Below are positions 10,516 through 21,550 of a stretch of DNA of 64,000 bases, in pieces. The translations under genes and the position numbers were made by a program. The notes under the pieces are model-generated. The model did no database searches. It had not been told where the DNA came from and saw only the letters and a program-made list of their open reading frames with translations. The first letter of the stretch is position 1. Each line of letters starts with the position of its first letter. The stretch covers positions 186,001 through 250,000 of the forward strand of contig NOKP01000033.1 of NCBI GenBank assembly GCA_002682825.1, in the 5' to 3' direction. The DNA comes from Neonectria sp. B-13 (Eukaryota > Ascomycota > Sordariomycetes > Hypocreales > Nectriaceae).

Positions 10516-12431
10516 CTAATCTTCTTCGTCCGTGGCATAGCGTCCCGTAAATTGCCTGATTTTCTTTCCCCAGATGAAAATGGCAACGCCAAGCAGACCG
10601 AACACGCCCGTCAATCCTCCGAATGTTCCAAATGCTCCATCGTACCCACATTTCTCGATGAAAGGGCTGATACCGTAGCTGACGCCGAACGACATGATGC
10701 CACGGAAAGCACATATGATGACCAGCAACGGGCCGGCTCGTTGAGGGTAACTGTCCAGGAGATACGTGATTGCGACGATGTTTGCTCCCACGAAGGCGAA
10801 GTAGTACGCGGCTACCCCCCAAGCGTAGACAAACCAGTGATAGTGGGTTGGGTAGGTCGCTCCTAGCCCGTAAAGTACAGAGGTGAAAACGCCGATAATG
10901 ATAGGGAAAAAGAGCGGGATGATGCGGATCTCGGGCTCGTGAATTCCATCGCGCCTCTTAGCAAACCATGTGATGAGCTTGTCTGAGCCGAACCCAAACA
11001 TCGGGAGAGCAACCAGGGACGTGACAATTTGTCCACAGTTAATGTAGCTAGCTGATGACTGCGGCCAGTTGTACGGCGGGCTCGTAACAATTGTGCCATA
11101 AGTAGTGCCGATGGCGATGTTCACACCCAGAGTCAGACCATTCAGACACAAGGCCCAGAGCACATTAGGGAAGAGAAGAAGACCGAAGGTTTGCTGTGTA
11201 AAAATGATCAGCAAAAGAAAACGATGACTGAAGGCGCCAGGGTCAAGTATTACCGCAAAGATGTCTATCAACTTATTCCACTCGGGCTTGCCAACCCAAA
11301 GCCGCATGTCGGAGCGCCAGGTCCGTGGCTGGTAGTTCACAAAGTCAAGCGCCGGACGTTGCATGCATATAGTGAGATTGTTGTCGTCCTCGGGGGATCC
11401 CTTAGTCTTGTGTTCAATTCCTTTGAAGGATGAATTTGGTCGATCATATTTCGTCTCGGGCACGAAGAAAAAGGCGAGGATGAACGAGAGGCCAGAGAGA
11501 CAAGCTCCAAGCCCATACCACCATTTGGGAGTGATGGCTTCCGCGATGGGGCTCGCAAAGAGTACGAAGACCGCGGTGGCAATGGTTTGGATCGTCTGCT
11601 GGACCATAAGGGATCGACCTCTCTCGTGCAGAAAGAAGATTTCCTATTCACAAGGGTCAGTTCTCGTCATTATCGAGTCGTAGTCCGTCATCGTTCCGGG
11701 TCTTACTTGTGTGATCATGGGAACGAGGGCCTCGCTTTGGCCAGCCGCCAAGCCCAATACCATACGTCCAGCCAGGTGCCATTCGTAGGTTTGAGCTCCA
11801 GCACACAATCCAGCGCTAGCAATCATGATAATTGTGGCTACTAGAAGTACGATGCGGCGACCGACGACGATGCCGAGTGGCATACCAATCAAATTTCCGA
11901 TACCCCTGAGCAATCGAAAAGTCAGTCGGTTCTGCTAATTATGCGAGCTTTGGAGGTTCCACTTACATGAACAAGGAAGGATATGTCATCAAACTCGTGA
12001 TATCGGCATAGTCCTTGCCAGCAGCGGCGTAATCAGGAATATAGAAGCCTAAAAGACCCCCAAAACCAGACACCAGTGATAGGCCGATGGTTGAGACTTT
12101 ACTTTGTTAATGACAGCAATTTGAACCAGTGCTCGGTACTTGGGGCTGACGTACATAAGGATATGACTACGAGGACGACTCCCTTCTGCCACGTCTTCAT
12201 GTTCAAGGGATCTGTTCGAATATCAGCACCTCCTATTGCAACTTGCGCTTACGGGTAGGAGCGTCGAGGATTACCCTGTGGATCGGCAGTGGGCGTTGGG
12301 ATGTAAACAATGGATCCTGCGGTGAGCTTGACTGTTCCACTGATGTTGACTTTGGACTTTGTAACGTGAACTTCGTCCAATGTCTCGATGTCGACATTCT
12401 CGACATGACTCGCGTCGTTCTTGATGTCCAT
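10516..12431 (-). CDS. MFS transporter
   Basis: Twelve-helix-type major facilitator carrier of 556 aa at a membrane. Five exons: 12275-12431, 12155-12211, 11967-12096, 11707-11905 and 10516-11643; introns are 58-63 nt and all frames join. The chosen start is the ATG at 12431 (MDIKNDASHVEN), because the open frame upstream begins only at TTG. The first cytoplasmic loop after helix 2 reads PLGIVVGRR, a variant of the MFS motif A. A second conserved segment is AGRMVLGLAAGQSEALVP, and VPETKYDRP closes the helix 6 side before a long central loop. The central-loop motif resembles HOL1-like DHA1 members, but the substrate cannot be told. It sits at the edge of the motif-linked block, with ACCGAACCGA about 325 bp upstream. 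Confidence 0.85.
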
Positions 12432-12755
12432 TGTAAGGAAACCTGTAGGCTGTGTGGTATTTCTGGGAGTAAAGATCAAGGGAGATGATGCGGATGGGCT
12501 CCTCTCCTTCTAGACTGCCAGACCATCTAGCTATATAGGTGGAATGTGTCACGCGAAAGGAGAGTCGCTCGTTGTCCCTTGGCATTTGCTGTTGAGTTTA
12601 CCTCTTGGCTTCGCGCTATGCCAGCCGAGCTCCCTTTCCCCGCATTCTCGGACCCGGCCCGCGATGGCAAACCGGTGTGGGCGTAAGTTTTAGTGCATGG
12701 GTAGACGCGAACCGAGCTGGCTTTAGACTCGCCACCCAAAGTTGAGGCTAACGTT

Positions 12756-12765
12756 ACCGAACCGA
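12756..12765 (+). promoter_or_regulatory. cluster motif copy upstream of MFS gene
   Basis: ACCGAACCGA, with a second variant on the opposite strand just beside it (TTCGGTTCCG from about 12778). It lies 325 bp upstream of the MFS start at 12431. The same core recurs in the other promoters of the 10.5-22.9 kb block. Likely a zinc-cluster factor site by inference. Confidence 0.5.
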
Positions 12766-13075
12766 TGTCCAAGACTGATTCGGTTCCGACGGCTTGTGAA
12801 CTACGGATTCCGGCCAGAACAGTTGTAATCTCAGCCCTCCGAAGCAGCGCATTGAATCGAGATCTGGACAAAGTTTGCTGGTTATCCGACTCTCTTCGCA
12901 TCAGTGTTGGCTCAGTAATTAATCCATGACCGTCACTTCTCAAGTCAAGTTCATGCACTTGGTAGAAAGCATACGGGCTAGAGTAGAGGGAACATTGATT
13001 GCAGTGTATGAGTAGTAGCTAAGTACATAGATGGCGCTACAATAATGGCACCGACTGCCAATACATATCCAAGCT

Positions 13076-14270
13076 CTACTCCGAGTATGGCTTGACACCC
13101 GCCAGGCGCAGCACCTGGTCCGTAACAATGGGCTTTTCAAATGGCTCTGTTCGGTATTTGTGGCAAGTCTTGCCGTCCCTCATTGGCTTTTCCTGGGCGA
13201 GACGAATATTGCTGTGCACAAACGTCAGGTTTATGGAATTCGGATTTAAACAAGCACAACTCACCAGTGAGGCCAGTGTGTAGTGCCAATGAAGTTTTCG
13301 AAGCAGTGTTTCTTAGCTTCCAGAGCTCCCTCAGTTGCAAACTTTCTTGGAGTCATGCAGATATATTGCACATGTCTGATCTGCTCGCCCTCTGGAAGAC
13401 GGGCAAAATGCATGGTGCGACTTTGGAAGTTAGCATGTTTTGATAATAGGACGAGGGCCGTGGAAATATACCTATCCCAGAGCACAAAGTCACCAGGCTC
13501 CATGTTCACCTTAATCATCTCACAGCCGCGGTCTTCGAACCATTTGACGTCTTTCTCGCCGAAAATGAACAAGTCCATGTACTTCAACTCCGGCGGAGGA
13601 GCATCCTCGTGGTCAGCGGGATCGCGTTTCTGGGCAAAAAACTCGTTAAAGAGCTTAGAGGAACCCTTCATAAGCATCAAACCCCCATCCTTCGGGCCAT
13701 TTGGGGCGAAGTTCAAGAGTCCCTGAACCGCTTGCATGCTAGAGTATGGTAAGCTCCACTCCCTTCAGCAGTAACATTTTCAATCTCTACTCACCCTTTG
13801 CGCTCTGGGTTCTGGTCGCAGTGTGGCCAAGGACTCCAGGAGACGTCCTTTCGATTTGGCATGGAGACGTTGAGACCGTCAAAAGAGCTGATAAGCTCCT
13901 TAGTGCCCCAAAGCTTCTCAAAGATCTCGACAACCTTGGGCTCCGTCCTTGCCTCCCAGGCCATCTTCTCGTGTGTTGCACCATAGGAATAGTACATGCC
14001 ACCCTTGAAGCTGACTGGGAGGTGGTCTGCCGTCCAGGTGCTTGGGTCCTTCTCGTCGAACCCAAGTTCAAAGTTCTTGAGCCACTCGATCTGCTTGTCG
14101 CAGTAGTACTTGGCACGCTCGGGGTTGATGACGTTCTTGATCAAGACACAGCCATGCTTGTGGAACTCATCCCGCCAGTCACCATAGGTCGCATTCTCGT
14201 CGAATTCGACAAGGTCCTTGGTCTCGTACTGAGGGGCAACAGTTCGGGAAACTTCAAGCATGGTCGCCAT
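13076..14270 (-). CDS. phytanoyl-CoA dioxygenase family protein (copy 1)
   Basis: Predicted Fe(II)/2-oxoglutarate oxygenase of 344 aa. Four exons: 13795-14270, 13472-13738, 13265-13420 and 13076-13211; the introns are 51-56 nt, all phase 2, and the frames join. The start is ATG 14270 (MATMLEV). The iron ligands expected of the PhyH fold are visible: His150 and Asp152 in WPHCDQNP, and distal His252 in WDSRTMHF. Arg263 (EQIRHVQY) is placed to hold the 2-oxoglutarate carboxylate. NFAPNGPKDGGL is the usual strand before the distal motif. Family members hydroxylate, desaturate or epoxidise small molecules; the substrate here is unknown. It is divergent from the CocE-type hydrolase and shares its promoter. 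A second PhyH protein lies 7 kb away with different intron positions, so the pair is not a recent duplication. Confidence 0.9.
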
Positions 14271-14334
14271 CTTGGGGAGCTAGTGCAAACAATGGTGATG
14301 GGTGGGATTGGGGGAGAAGTAAATTCAAGACGGA

Positions 14335-14349
14335 GTGTGTGTGTGTGTG
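14335..14349. repeat. (GT)n microsatellite
   Basis: About seven and a half GT units in the presumed 5' leader of dioxygenase 1. Simple sequence, with no inferred function. Confidence 0.8.
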
Positions 14350-14575
14350 AGTATGTTTTCCTCAAATTTGTTGTTTAATTGAAGTTCAACAAGCGCATCC
14401 GGTGGCATCGATTTGAACCTAGTTATATCTCGGCCATGAATTTCTAGAGATTGACGCCTCGTATTCATCCCCGCTGTTTGAATCTCGGGTCGGAGTTGGG
14501 CATGGCCTTCGCGAAAAGAAACCCGAGGCGAATTGATTCATTCTGACGAGTAACTCTTCGGTACGGCTCGACTTG

Positions 14576-14595
14576 TTCGGTTCGGTTCGGTTCGG
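14576..14595 (-). promoter_or_regulatory. cluster motif, four tandem TTCGG units
   Basis: Four head-to-tail TTCGG units; the complementary strand reads as overlapping CCGAACCGAA. This is the densest copy of the motif found in the five promoter regions of the block, and it lies between the divergent dioxygenase and hydrolase starts. Confidence 0.55.
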
Positions 14596-14945
14596 ATTCC
14601 ACTCGAGATCCTAGGAACAGCCACCAGATCCCCCACAAACACCACGAACCCCGCAGTCTGCCCCCGCCGAGCCGATGGACCCGGAGACACAACATGATCC
14701 GGCCAATTGCAATGAACCCGGATCGAGTTGAGCGGAAGGTGGAGGAGGTCCGACTCAAAGTCTTTGTTGCTACGAAGAAATAAAGCAATTTGCCCTAAGA
14801 AACAGACCCCTTAAATCAATCTGACCCGGCCGCTTGGTGGATGCAAGGCTCCTCATCTTTCTTCAAAGCCCTTGGAATAATCCATCAGTTCGAGAAATCC
14901 TTGTCGGAAATACAACTTTGCCACTACCCCCTCCCAACAGCAACA

Positions 14946-16763
14946 ATGCCTGCTCCGGTTCAAGTTGCGTTCAAACCCCTCTCGAAGCCTGAGATTGGCG
15001 TCAATGGCTACGTGGAACCAACTTTTGGAAAGTCGGAAGTGTTGAAAAAAGGATCGGCGCCGTTCAATGCCAGACAGCTTGATTCCGACATCCGCATCGA
15101 CCACGATGTTCAGATCACTGTCCGCGATGGCTGTCGACTCTATGCCGACATCTATCGCCCGACCGGCCCCGAAAAAGTGCCTGTCATTATCTCTTGGTCC
15201 CCTTACGGAAAGAAGTACTCGGCTCTAGACATGATCTTCAACGTCTGTGTCTGGGCATGCTGTTTGAAGCGTGGAGACGTTAGCGGCCTGGAAAAGTTTG
15301 AAGGCCTTGACCCAGCTTGGTGGGTGGCCCAAGGTTATGCTATCGCCAGTGTTGATGCCCGTGGTGCCGGAAACAGCGATGGTGACGCGGTCTGTATGGG
15401 ATCTCAGGAAGCAGAGGATGCGCACGATGTCATTGAGGTACTAGCAAAACTCCATTGGTGCAACGGAAACGTGGGCATGGCCGGAAATTCTTACCTGGCT
15501 ATCATGCAATGGCATGCTGCGGCCCAGAACCCACCATCGTTGAAAGCCATCGCCCCGTGGGAGGGCAGCGGAGACATCTTTCGAGAACAGTTTTGCCGGG
15601 GAGGGTGGTTCAATATGAGCAACTATGACCTCATCACGACCCTAGTAATCAAGGGAGAGCATGGCGTCGAAGACTTCTCGGAAATGTATCGCCGCAGTCC
15701 TCGAGCAAACTCGTATTGGAACGACAAGCGCGTGGACATGACAAAGATCAAGATTCCGTGCTTCATCACGGGATCCGATCTCAGCCAGATACATACCATG
15801 GGAGCGGTCAGAGGCTGGATGGAAGCTGGCACTGACAAGAAGTGGATCAAATGGAGTGGTCACCAGGAATGGTTTGAGCTATATGGGCTCGAGGAGAGCA
15901 ACGCAGAACTCAAGGTAAGCAAAGGTGTCTCCTGCAGTGATGGATTCCACTAATTGCATTAGAAATTCTTTGACAAGTATCTAAAAGGAGTCGACAACGA
16001 CTGGGAGGACACCCCGAGGGTCCGTTGGGCAACTCTCCAGTTTGCGCAAGGGAAGGTTAAAGAGAACATTGAACTGGCCGATTTCCCTGTTCCCGATACC
16101 GACTATCGCTCTCTGTTCCTGGGACCGGACGGAAATCTACTCGAGAGTGTGCCTACATCTACCGGCACATCCTCTCACAATTCTGAAGATCGCTTGTCAA
16201 TCTCAAAATTCCGGTTGACATTCACCAAACCCACTCGGATCCTTGGTCTTCCCAAGGCGGAGCTTTACATGAGCTGTGACGCTTTGGATGACATGGTGGT
16301 CTTTGTACAACTACGCAAACTCGGAAAGGACGGCAGCGAACTGAGTCATTTGCAGTTTCCGTTAAGCCGCGCACCCGTTGCCTCAATCGAAGCCATGTCC
16401 GAAAAAGAACGGATCAGCCTGACCTTGCACAACGGTTCAATGGGCATTCTACGAGCGTCTGAGCGCAAAATTGATTCAACTCGGTCCCTACACCCTCAGT
16501 TTCCCTTCCATCCCCACGACGAGGCCCAAAAGGTCCCAATCGGCGAAGTGGTAAAATTGGAGATTGGCATCTGGGCCATGGGTGTTGACTACAACGAAGG
16601 TGAGAGTATACAGGTGGATATTCTAGGACAATATCCTGGATTTACTGAGGTGGCTGCCTTTTCCAAGCCAAGGCCAGACTATGAACGGAACAAGGGCAAG
16701 CACACCATCCACCTAGGTGGTGATTATCCTAGTAGAGTGATCCTTCCCTTTGTAGAAATTTAG
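14946..16763 (+). CDS. CocE/NonD family hydrolase
   Basis: Alpha/beta hydrolase of 589 aa related to cocaine esterase and X-Pro dipeptidyl peptidases, likely an esterase or amidase. Two exons: 14946-15914 and 15963-16763; the 48-nt intron opens GTAAGC and closes TTAG in phase 0. The start is ATG 14946 (context CAACAATGCC), which removes 35 poorly conserved residues from the longer open frame. Visible hydrolase parts are YRPTGPEKVPVIISWSPYGK with oxyanion Tyr87, nucleophile Ser182 in AGNSYLA, acid Asp278 in TGSDLSQIHT and His306 in WSGHQEW. The C-terminal exon forms the jelly-roll domain typical of the family (GLPKAELYMSCDALDDMVVF). No signal peptide is evident. It is divergent from dioxygenase 1 and shares the TTCGG motif region. 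The substrate is unknown. Confidence 0.9.
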
Positions 16764-17431
16764 GTTGCGATTAAGTTGGGATTGCAGTTGTTAATGGGCA
16801 GGTTTCTGTTTCTACAAGGAAGCAAGGGCTCGTCTAAACGGGTCCGATGCCTATAGCATAGCATAGAGCTAAGATCTTCTGCAATATACATACATCAGAT
16901 TCACAAATTGAGTGTTCAAGGCTCATGTCGGAATCATTTTGTCCCTTCTAGACTGTATGCCTTCTTTCTTGGTTTCTTGGTAGAGAGATGTGAATATCCT
17001 GGTCACAAAGACTTGTATCATCTTTCTTCAGAACATAATACCGTCTCGAGCAGGAATCATTCAATTCTGGAGCTTCTTACACGTATCATCACGCGTTGAT
17101 CAGGTAGTGGGCACTCGCATTGTAAGAATAACCATAATTCAAAACATGGATACGACCTTCGAGGTAATGCAAAAGCTGAAAGATTGTAGGGGTGATTGCA
17201 AGCTGAACAATCAGTGGGGTATTGCCAAAATCACCCAATTGCCAATTCTCCTCGGCTTCGCACAGCAACGCAACCGAACCGAGATGGGCCGAGTCTGTAA
17301 GCCCACTAAATACGAGGTTGAGGAATTGCACAACCAGCTAACATCCCATCCACGCACTCCCGTGGCGTCTCTGTTACAAGTATTCTCACCCCATCACGGA
17401 TTCCGATACCTGCGTAACGAAAAACAACACC
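16764..17431. other. intergenic region upstream of DHA2 MFS gene
   Basis: Terminator of the hydrolase and promoter of the pump. It contains the cluster motif at 17273-17282. An open frame across 16990-17484 has no domain and overlaps the real start, so I treat it as noncoding. Confidence 0.4.
17273..17282 (+). promoter_or_regulatory. cluster motif copy upstream of DHA2 MFS gene
   Basis: ACCGAACCGA, 150 bp upstream of the ATG at 17432. It is identical to the copy at 12756. Confidence 0.5.
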
Positions 17432-19052
17432 ATGACGGATTCTTCACGGCAAGAAAACGACGAGAAGAATCCCGCGGGACCTAGGCTTGAGTTGGTCCAA
17501 ACTGGAACCTCGTACGAGCCTCCACCAATGCGAACATGGCAGCGCCGTCTGGTCATGCTGTCTTTGTGTCTGACTCTTTTCCTTGGGGCTCTTGACGTTA
17601 CTATTATTGCGACCGCAATGCCAACTATTGCTGAGCAGCTACATGTATCCGCTCGAGAGTATGCATGGGTTGGAAGTGGCTACACACTATCAACGACAGC
17701 ATCGACGCCAGTCTGGGCGAAACTATCCGACATCTTCGGCCGAAAGCCAACAATCATGACCGCAGCTTCTGTTTTCATGGTGGGAAGTCTTGTCTGCGCG
17801 CTTGCAGACTCGAGCGCCACGCTTATCGCTGGAAGGGTCGTGCAAGGACTTGGCGGCGGTGGTTCGATGGTGCTCGTAACCATCATCATCGGCGACATCT
17901 TCAGCCTGGCAGACCGAGCCAAGTACTACGGTCTGACTGGCATGGTATTTGGCATTGCGAGTGCCGTTGGTCCCGTATTAGGCGGAGTTTTCACTCAGAC
18001 TCTCAGTTGGAGATGGTGTTGTAAGTCATCCTGTCAAGCCTCAACCATTCGCCTACAATCACGAAAGCTCATGCAGTACAGTTTATATCAATCTCCCTTT
18101 CGATGGAATTGCTTTGGTTGTTTTGTTCTTCGCCCTTAACGTCAATATTGAAAAGGAGCCTCTTCTCGACGGACTACGCACTCTCGACTGGATTGGATTC
18201 GTCCTGATCATCGGAGGCACAATCTGCTTCTTGTATGGCCTCGAGGCTGGCTCTGGAGGACTCGCACCTTGGATTTCCCCAACAGTCATCTGTTTGATTG
18301 TATCCGGAGTCCTCATGCTAGCTTTGTTCATGGCATGGGAAGCCAAGTTCGCTACCAACCCCATTATCCCGTTTCGGATTTTCCAGAGCACAACCAACCT
18401 CGCATCTTTCACCGTTTCATGCCTTCACTCTTTCGTTTTCATCTCATATGACTTTTTCCTTCCTTTGTACTTTCAAGTCATTCTCGATTTCAAGCCCATC
18501 ATCTCAGGCATCTCACTTTTCGCCTTGATTCTTCCCTTGTCTGCGATGACAATGCTGGGAGGGTTAATCATCCGCAAAACGGGGAACTACGTCGTTGTTA
18601 TCTTTGCTGGAACGATTTTGATGACTCTAGGAACAGGCCTTTTTATAAGCCTCGAGAAAAGCGCTGTTTGGGTCAAGATAATAACGTTCCAGATGATCGC
18701 CGGAGTGGGGGCGGGAATGCTTTTTCAAAGTCCCATGATTGCTTTGCAGAGTCATCTCCGCCAGAAGGACTTAGCAGCAGCCATGTCAGCATTTACCTTT
18801 CTCCGCAGTCTTTTTACATCTATTTCTATAGTGACTGGGACTGTTCTGATCCAGCGGACGGTTGGTGGAGGCAACTTAATATCAGTCTCCGACAAGGAAC
18901 CGGGTGCTGCGACAAAAACGGAGTACATGAGCGCATTGCGTATAATGTGGGTCTTTTACACGGCGATAGCTGTTCTAATGGTCTTTGCTTCGTTCTTTAT
19001 CAAACAGAAAGTCGCCAAGAAGGAGGATCAAGTTGAAATGGCTCAAGCATAG
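17432..19052 (+). CDS. DHA2-type MFS efflux transporter
   Basis: Fourteen-helix-type drug:H+ antiporter of 519 aa at the plasma membrane or vacuole. Two exons: 17432-18020 and 18082-19052; the 61-nt intron opens GTAAGT and closes TACAG, giving the conserved WRWCFYINLP junction. Family marks are LDVTIIATAMPTIAEQL in helix 1 (motif D1), KLSDIFGRKP (motif A), AGRVVQGLGGGGSM (motif B) and GPVLGGVFTQ (motif C, typical of antiporters). The cytoplasmic N-terminus is polar and lacks a signal peptide. It follows the CocE-type gene on the same strand, and its promoter has the shared motif. Export of a pathway product or toxic substrate is the reasonable inference. Confidence 0.92.
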
Positions 19053-19433
19053 TTCGTGGCAAGGCAAACCCACCTGCAGCTTTGGAAAAGGATAACATCG
19101 TTTATCATCATACTTACAACGGGGTTTGTAAAGTATCAATGGGGCCATAGGGGTAAATGATATAGACTAGCCGGGCAGGTGTGTTATTAGATACCTACCC
19201 CCCGGTTGTTTTAGAACTGTTACCATGTATCTAAACTTACTTAGTCTAAACAAAAGCATGCGCAATAGCAGAAGTCACCCTTCTCCTTAGTCAATAGAAG
19301 TGAGGCAGCAGTGTACAATTTGTGACATGCAAGATTCATACTAGAGATGTTCTTTCTGGTCTGCACTTTGAAGTGATGTCCAATTCCAGGCAGTACTACC
19401 TAGCAAACTCAAGACTGTTGTGGTTCCTTGCTA
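19053..19433. other. intergenic region between convergent genes
   Basis: Terminators of the DHA2 pump and the FAD monooxygenase, which converge here. No coding signal was seen. Confidence 0.4.
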
Positions 19434-20730
19434 CTAGGGTGCTGCTGTTCCCGTTTTCTGCCGCTCCTCCCAGTCCTCTGCTCCATCATAATCACAGTTG
19501 TATTCCATGAATTGAGCCGGATCCAGTTTCACTTCCACAGTCTGTCCATCCGTGGCTGGCCTGGCTTGCTCGCGACTATACTTTTGTATCAAGGTTGCTC
19601 GCTCATAGCGCACGGCAAAAGTACGCTCTAAGGCGCCTTCCACCTCAACTCGTGACTGTATTCCATTCAAGAAGACCCCCAATGCCTCCGCATCCTCTAT
19701 ACTTTGCGATGCACCCTGTCCTTGTGTCGGCAACATGGCATGTGCCGCGTCGCCTACCAATATGGTGCGGCCGTGGACCCATCGGGGCAATGGATCGATG
19801 TCCCGCAGCTGCCATACGGCAATGTCCGGCGCTGCTTGGAATATGTCGTGAAGCCATACTGGAAACCCTGAATACGCTTTGCAAAGTTCATCGATGCAGC
19901 CTGGCTGGACCCAGTTGTCTCCAGGGCCCTTCTTTGTGATGGTCTCATCGGGTACAAGGGCGACAATGCCATATAGCTTCGTTCCCCGCCCAGGACCCAT
20001 GATGACGCGCCTGTCGTGGCCCATGATCATGGTGGTGCAAGGGTCGTGTGTGTCGATGAGCTTCGTTGGAACGGGTATGTTTTTGAGTCTGTCTGTGGGG
20101 ATGAGCATACGATACGCGGAGATGCCAGTTGGGATGGCTTGACGGTCTTCGCCCAACACAGCTGTTCGCACGACGCTATGAATACCGTCTGCACCGATGA
20201 TGACATCGCCCTGAATCTGCTCGCCCGTGGCAAGGGTAACAACACCCTCTTCGCAGTCTATGCTCACAACCTGACTGGCCGTTCGAATCTCAGCCGGATT
20301 CCCCGCAAGATGCTTACTCGTCGCTGCCTGCTTCAGTGCTGCGTGTAGATCTTGTCTGTGGTAAAGGATACGGTCGGCACCAAACTGTTCCTCTTGGAAG
20401 AGGATTTCTCTCACACAAACACCAGTGGAGTCGAATATGCGGAAGGCTCGATCGGTCAAGGGCTCTGCGCTCGCCAGGAGAGGTTGCAAGTTCCATTTGT
20501 TGACAATCTTGCTCGCATTCGGCTGAAGCGAGAGAAGTGCTCCAACCTCGCCAACCATGCGCGAGCGCTCCAGAATAGTGATGCGCCGGTTTACATGTCG
20601 CAGAGAAAAGGCCTTGAGTTGCATCAGCTATGAATGGGACATGTAGAGAGGGGAAACCTGGACGTACAGCCGCGAGGCCGGCGATGCCGCCACCGACAAT
20701 CAACACATGTAGGTCAGGCTGGCTTCCCAT
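19434..20730 (-). CDS. FAD-dependent monooxygenase (salicylate hydroxylase type)
   Basis: Group A flavoprotein monooxygenase of 418 aa, using NAD(P)H and O2 to hydroxylate an aromatic or similar ring. Two exons: 20668-20730 and 19434-20627. The intron is only 40 nt (GTACGT..ATAG) but joins LIVGGGIAGLAA to LMQLKAFSL in frame, as expected for the Rossmann start. The start is ATG 20730 (MGSQPDLHV). Residues 9-20 hold GxGxxG for the FAD ADP moiety. DVIIGADGIHS is the DG motif near the middle, and GDAAHAMLPTQGQGASQSIEDAEAL is the GD motif that contacts the FAD ribityl chain. All three marks are intact. It lies between the pump and the second dioxygenase, with motif copies about 110-130 bp upstream. 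Confidence 0.92.
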
Positions 20731-21550
20731 AGTGTTTGATGTGCAGAGTAACACTACTGACATCTCTCATTTCACATCACGTTTCTGTCTTTTAATTAAA
20801 GCGACATGTGGCGTTTTAGTTGCATCGGCTCACCAGCCGAACCCTCGAATCCGAACCGAGCAGAAATGCCGAAGTGGCTTGTCGGGCCACCTCGGGGGTG
20901 GTGCCTCGGAAGCATTATGATGACAACTTCTTTAGAAAATGATGCCGACTAAGTAATTTCGTTGGTCATGTGCAGCGTGCTTTTTGCCAATTTATCATCA
21001 AGTCGGCTGAGCAAGTCGTTCACCGAAGGGGCGTATATGGCAAGTCTTGCACACCACAGTTGTTCCCACGGGTGCAGGCGATTTGATCTGGTGATGTTGA
21101 AAATCCCTTGAAGATCCCAGAAACATTACTATCCGAGTTCTGCGCAGTGCTATGGTCATTGCCGCTCGGTTGATCCTCTTTCATAGCTTCGCCTGTCAGA
21201 GCATTTGAATCCATACCTACATCAGGAAGAACCAACGTTCTGAGATGGGTATCGGTTTTTCGACGCAACCACCACTTCAATTGTCTTGAAATCGCTTGCA
21301 GAAAGGAGTGGGCTCATACGCACTAGCTTAATCTCGGCTTGGCCTTTCAATCTAATACAGTGGTGTGGCTTTGTCGCGCTCTGCAAGTTACGAGCTCCCT
21401 CGTATCAACCAGATGGATTGGGCTCAGCAAGTGTGGATGACAAAAAACCACTGTTGATGAATTGCACTACTTCTTGGCTAGGTCCCTTCTTCACTCTCTC
21501 CAACATGCTACAAATCCGTCTCCTGCCACCTCAGACTTTTCCTTTGTTTC
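20731..21550. other. intergenic region upstream of FAD monooxygenase
   Basis: Holds the monooxygenase promoter with motif copies near 20836-20860, and the 3' flank of dioxygenase 2. No gene is supported in it. Confidence 0.4.
20836..20860 (+). promoter_or_regulatory. cluster motif copies upstream of FAD monooxygenase
   Basis: AGCCGAACCC followed ten bases on by TCCGAACCGAG. The second copy matches the block motif except for its first base. They lie 106-130 bp upstream of the ATG at 20730. Confidence 0.45.

Larger units (their letters stand above)
14271..14945. promoter_or_regulatory. bidirectional promoter of dioxygenase 1 and CocE-type hydrolase
   Basis: A 675-base region between divergent starts at 14270 and 14946. 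It holds a (GT)n run at 14335-14349 near the dioxygenase start and four tandem TTCGG units at 14576-14595, about 306 bp from one start and 350 bp from the other. Joint control of the two genes is inferred. Confidence 0.5.
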
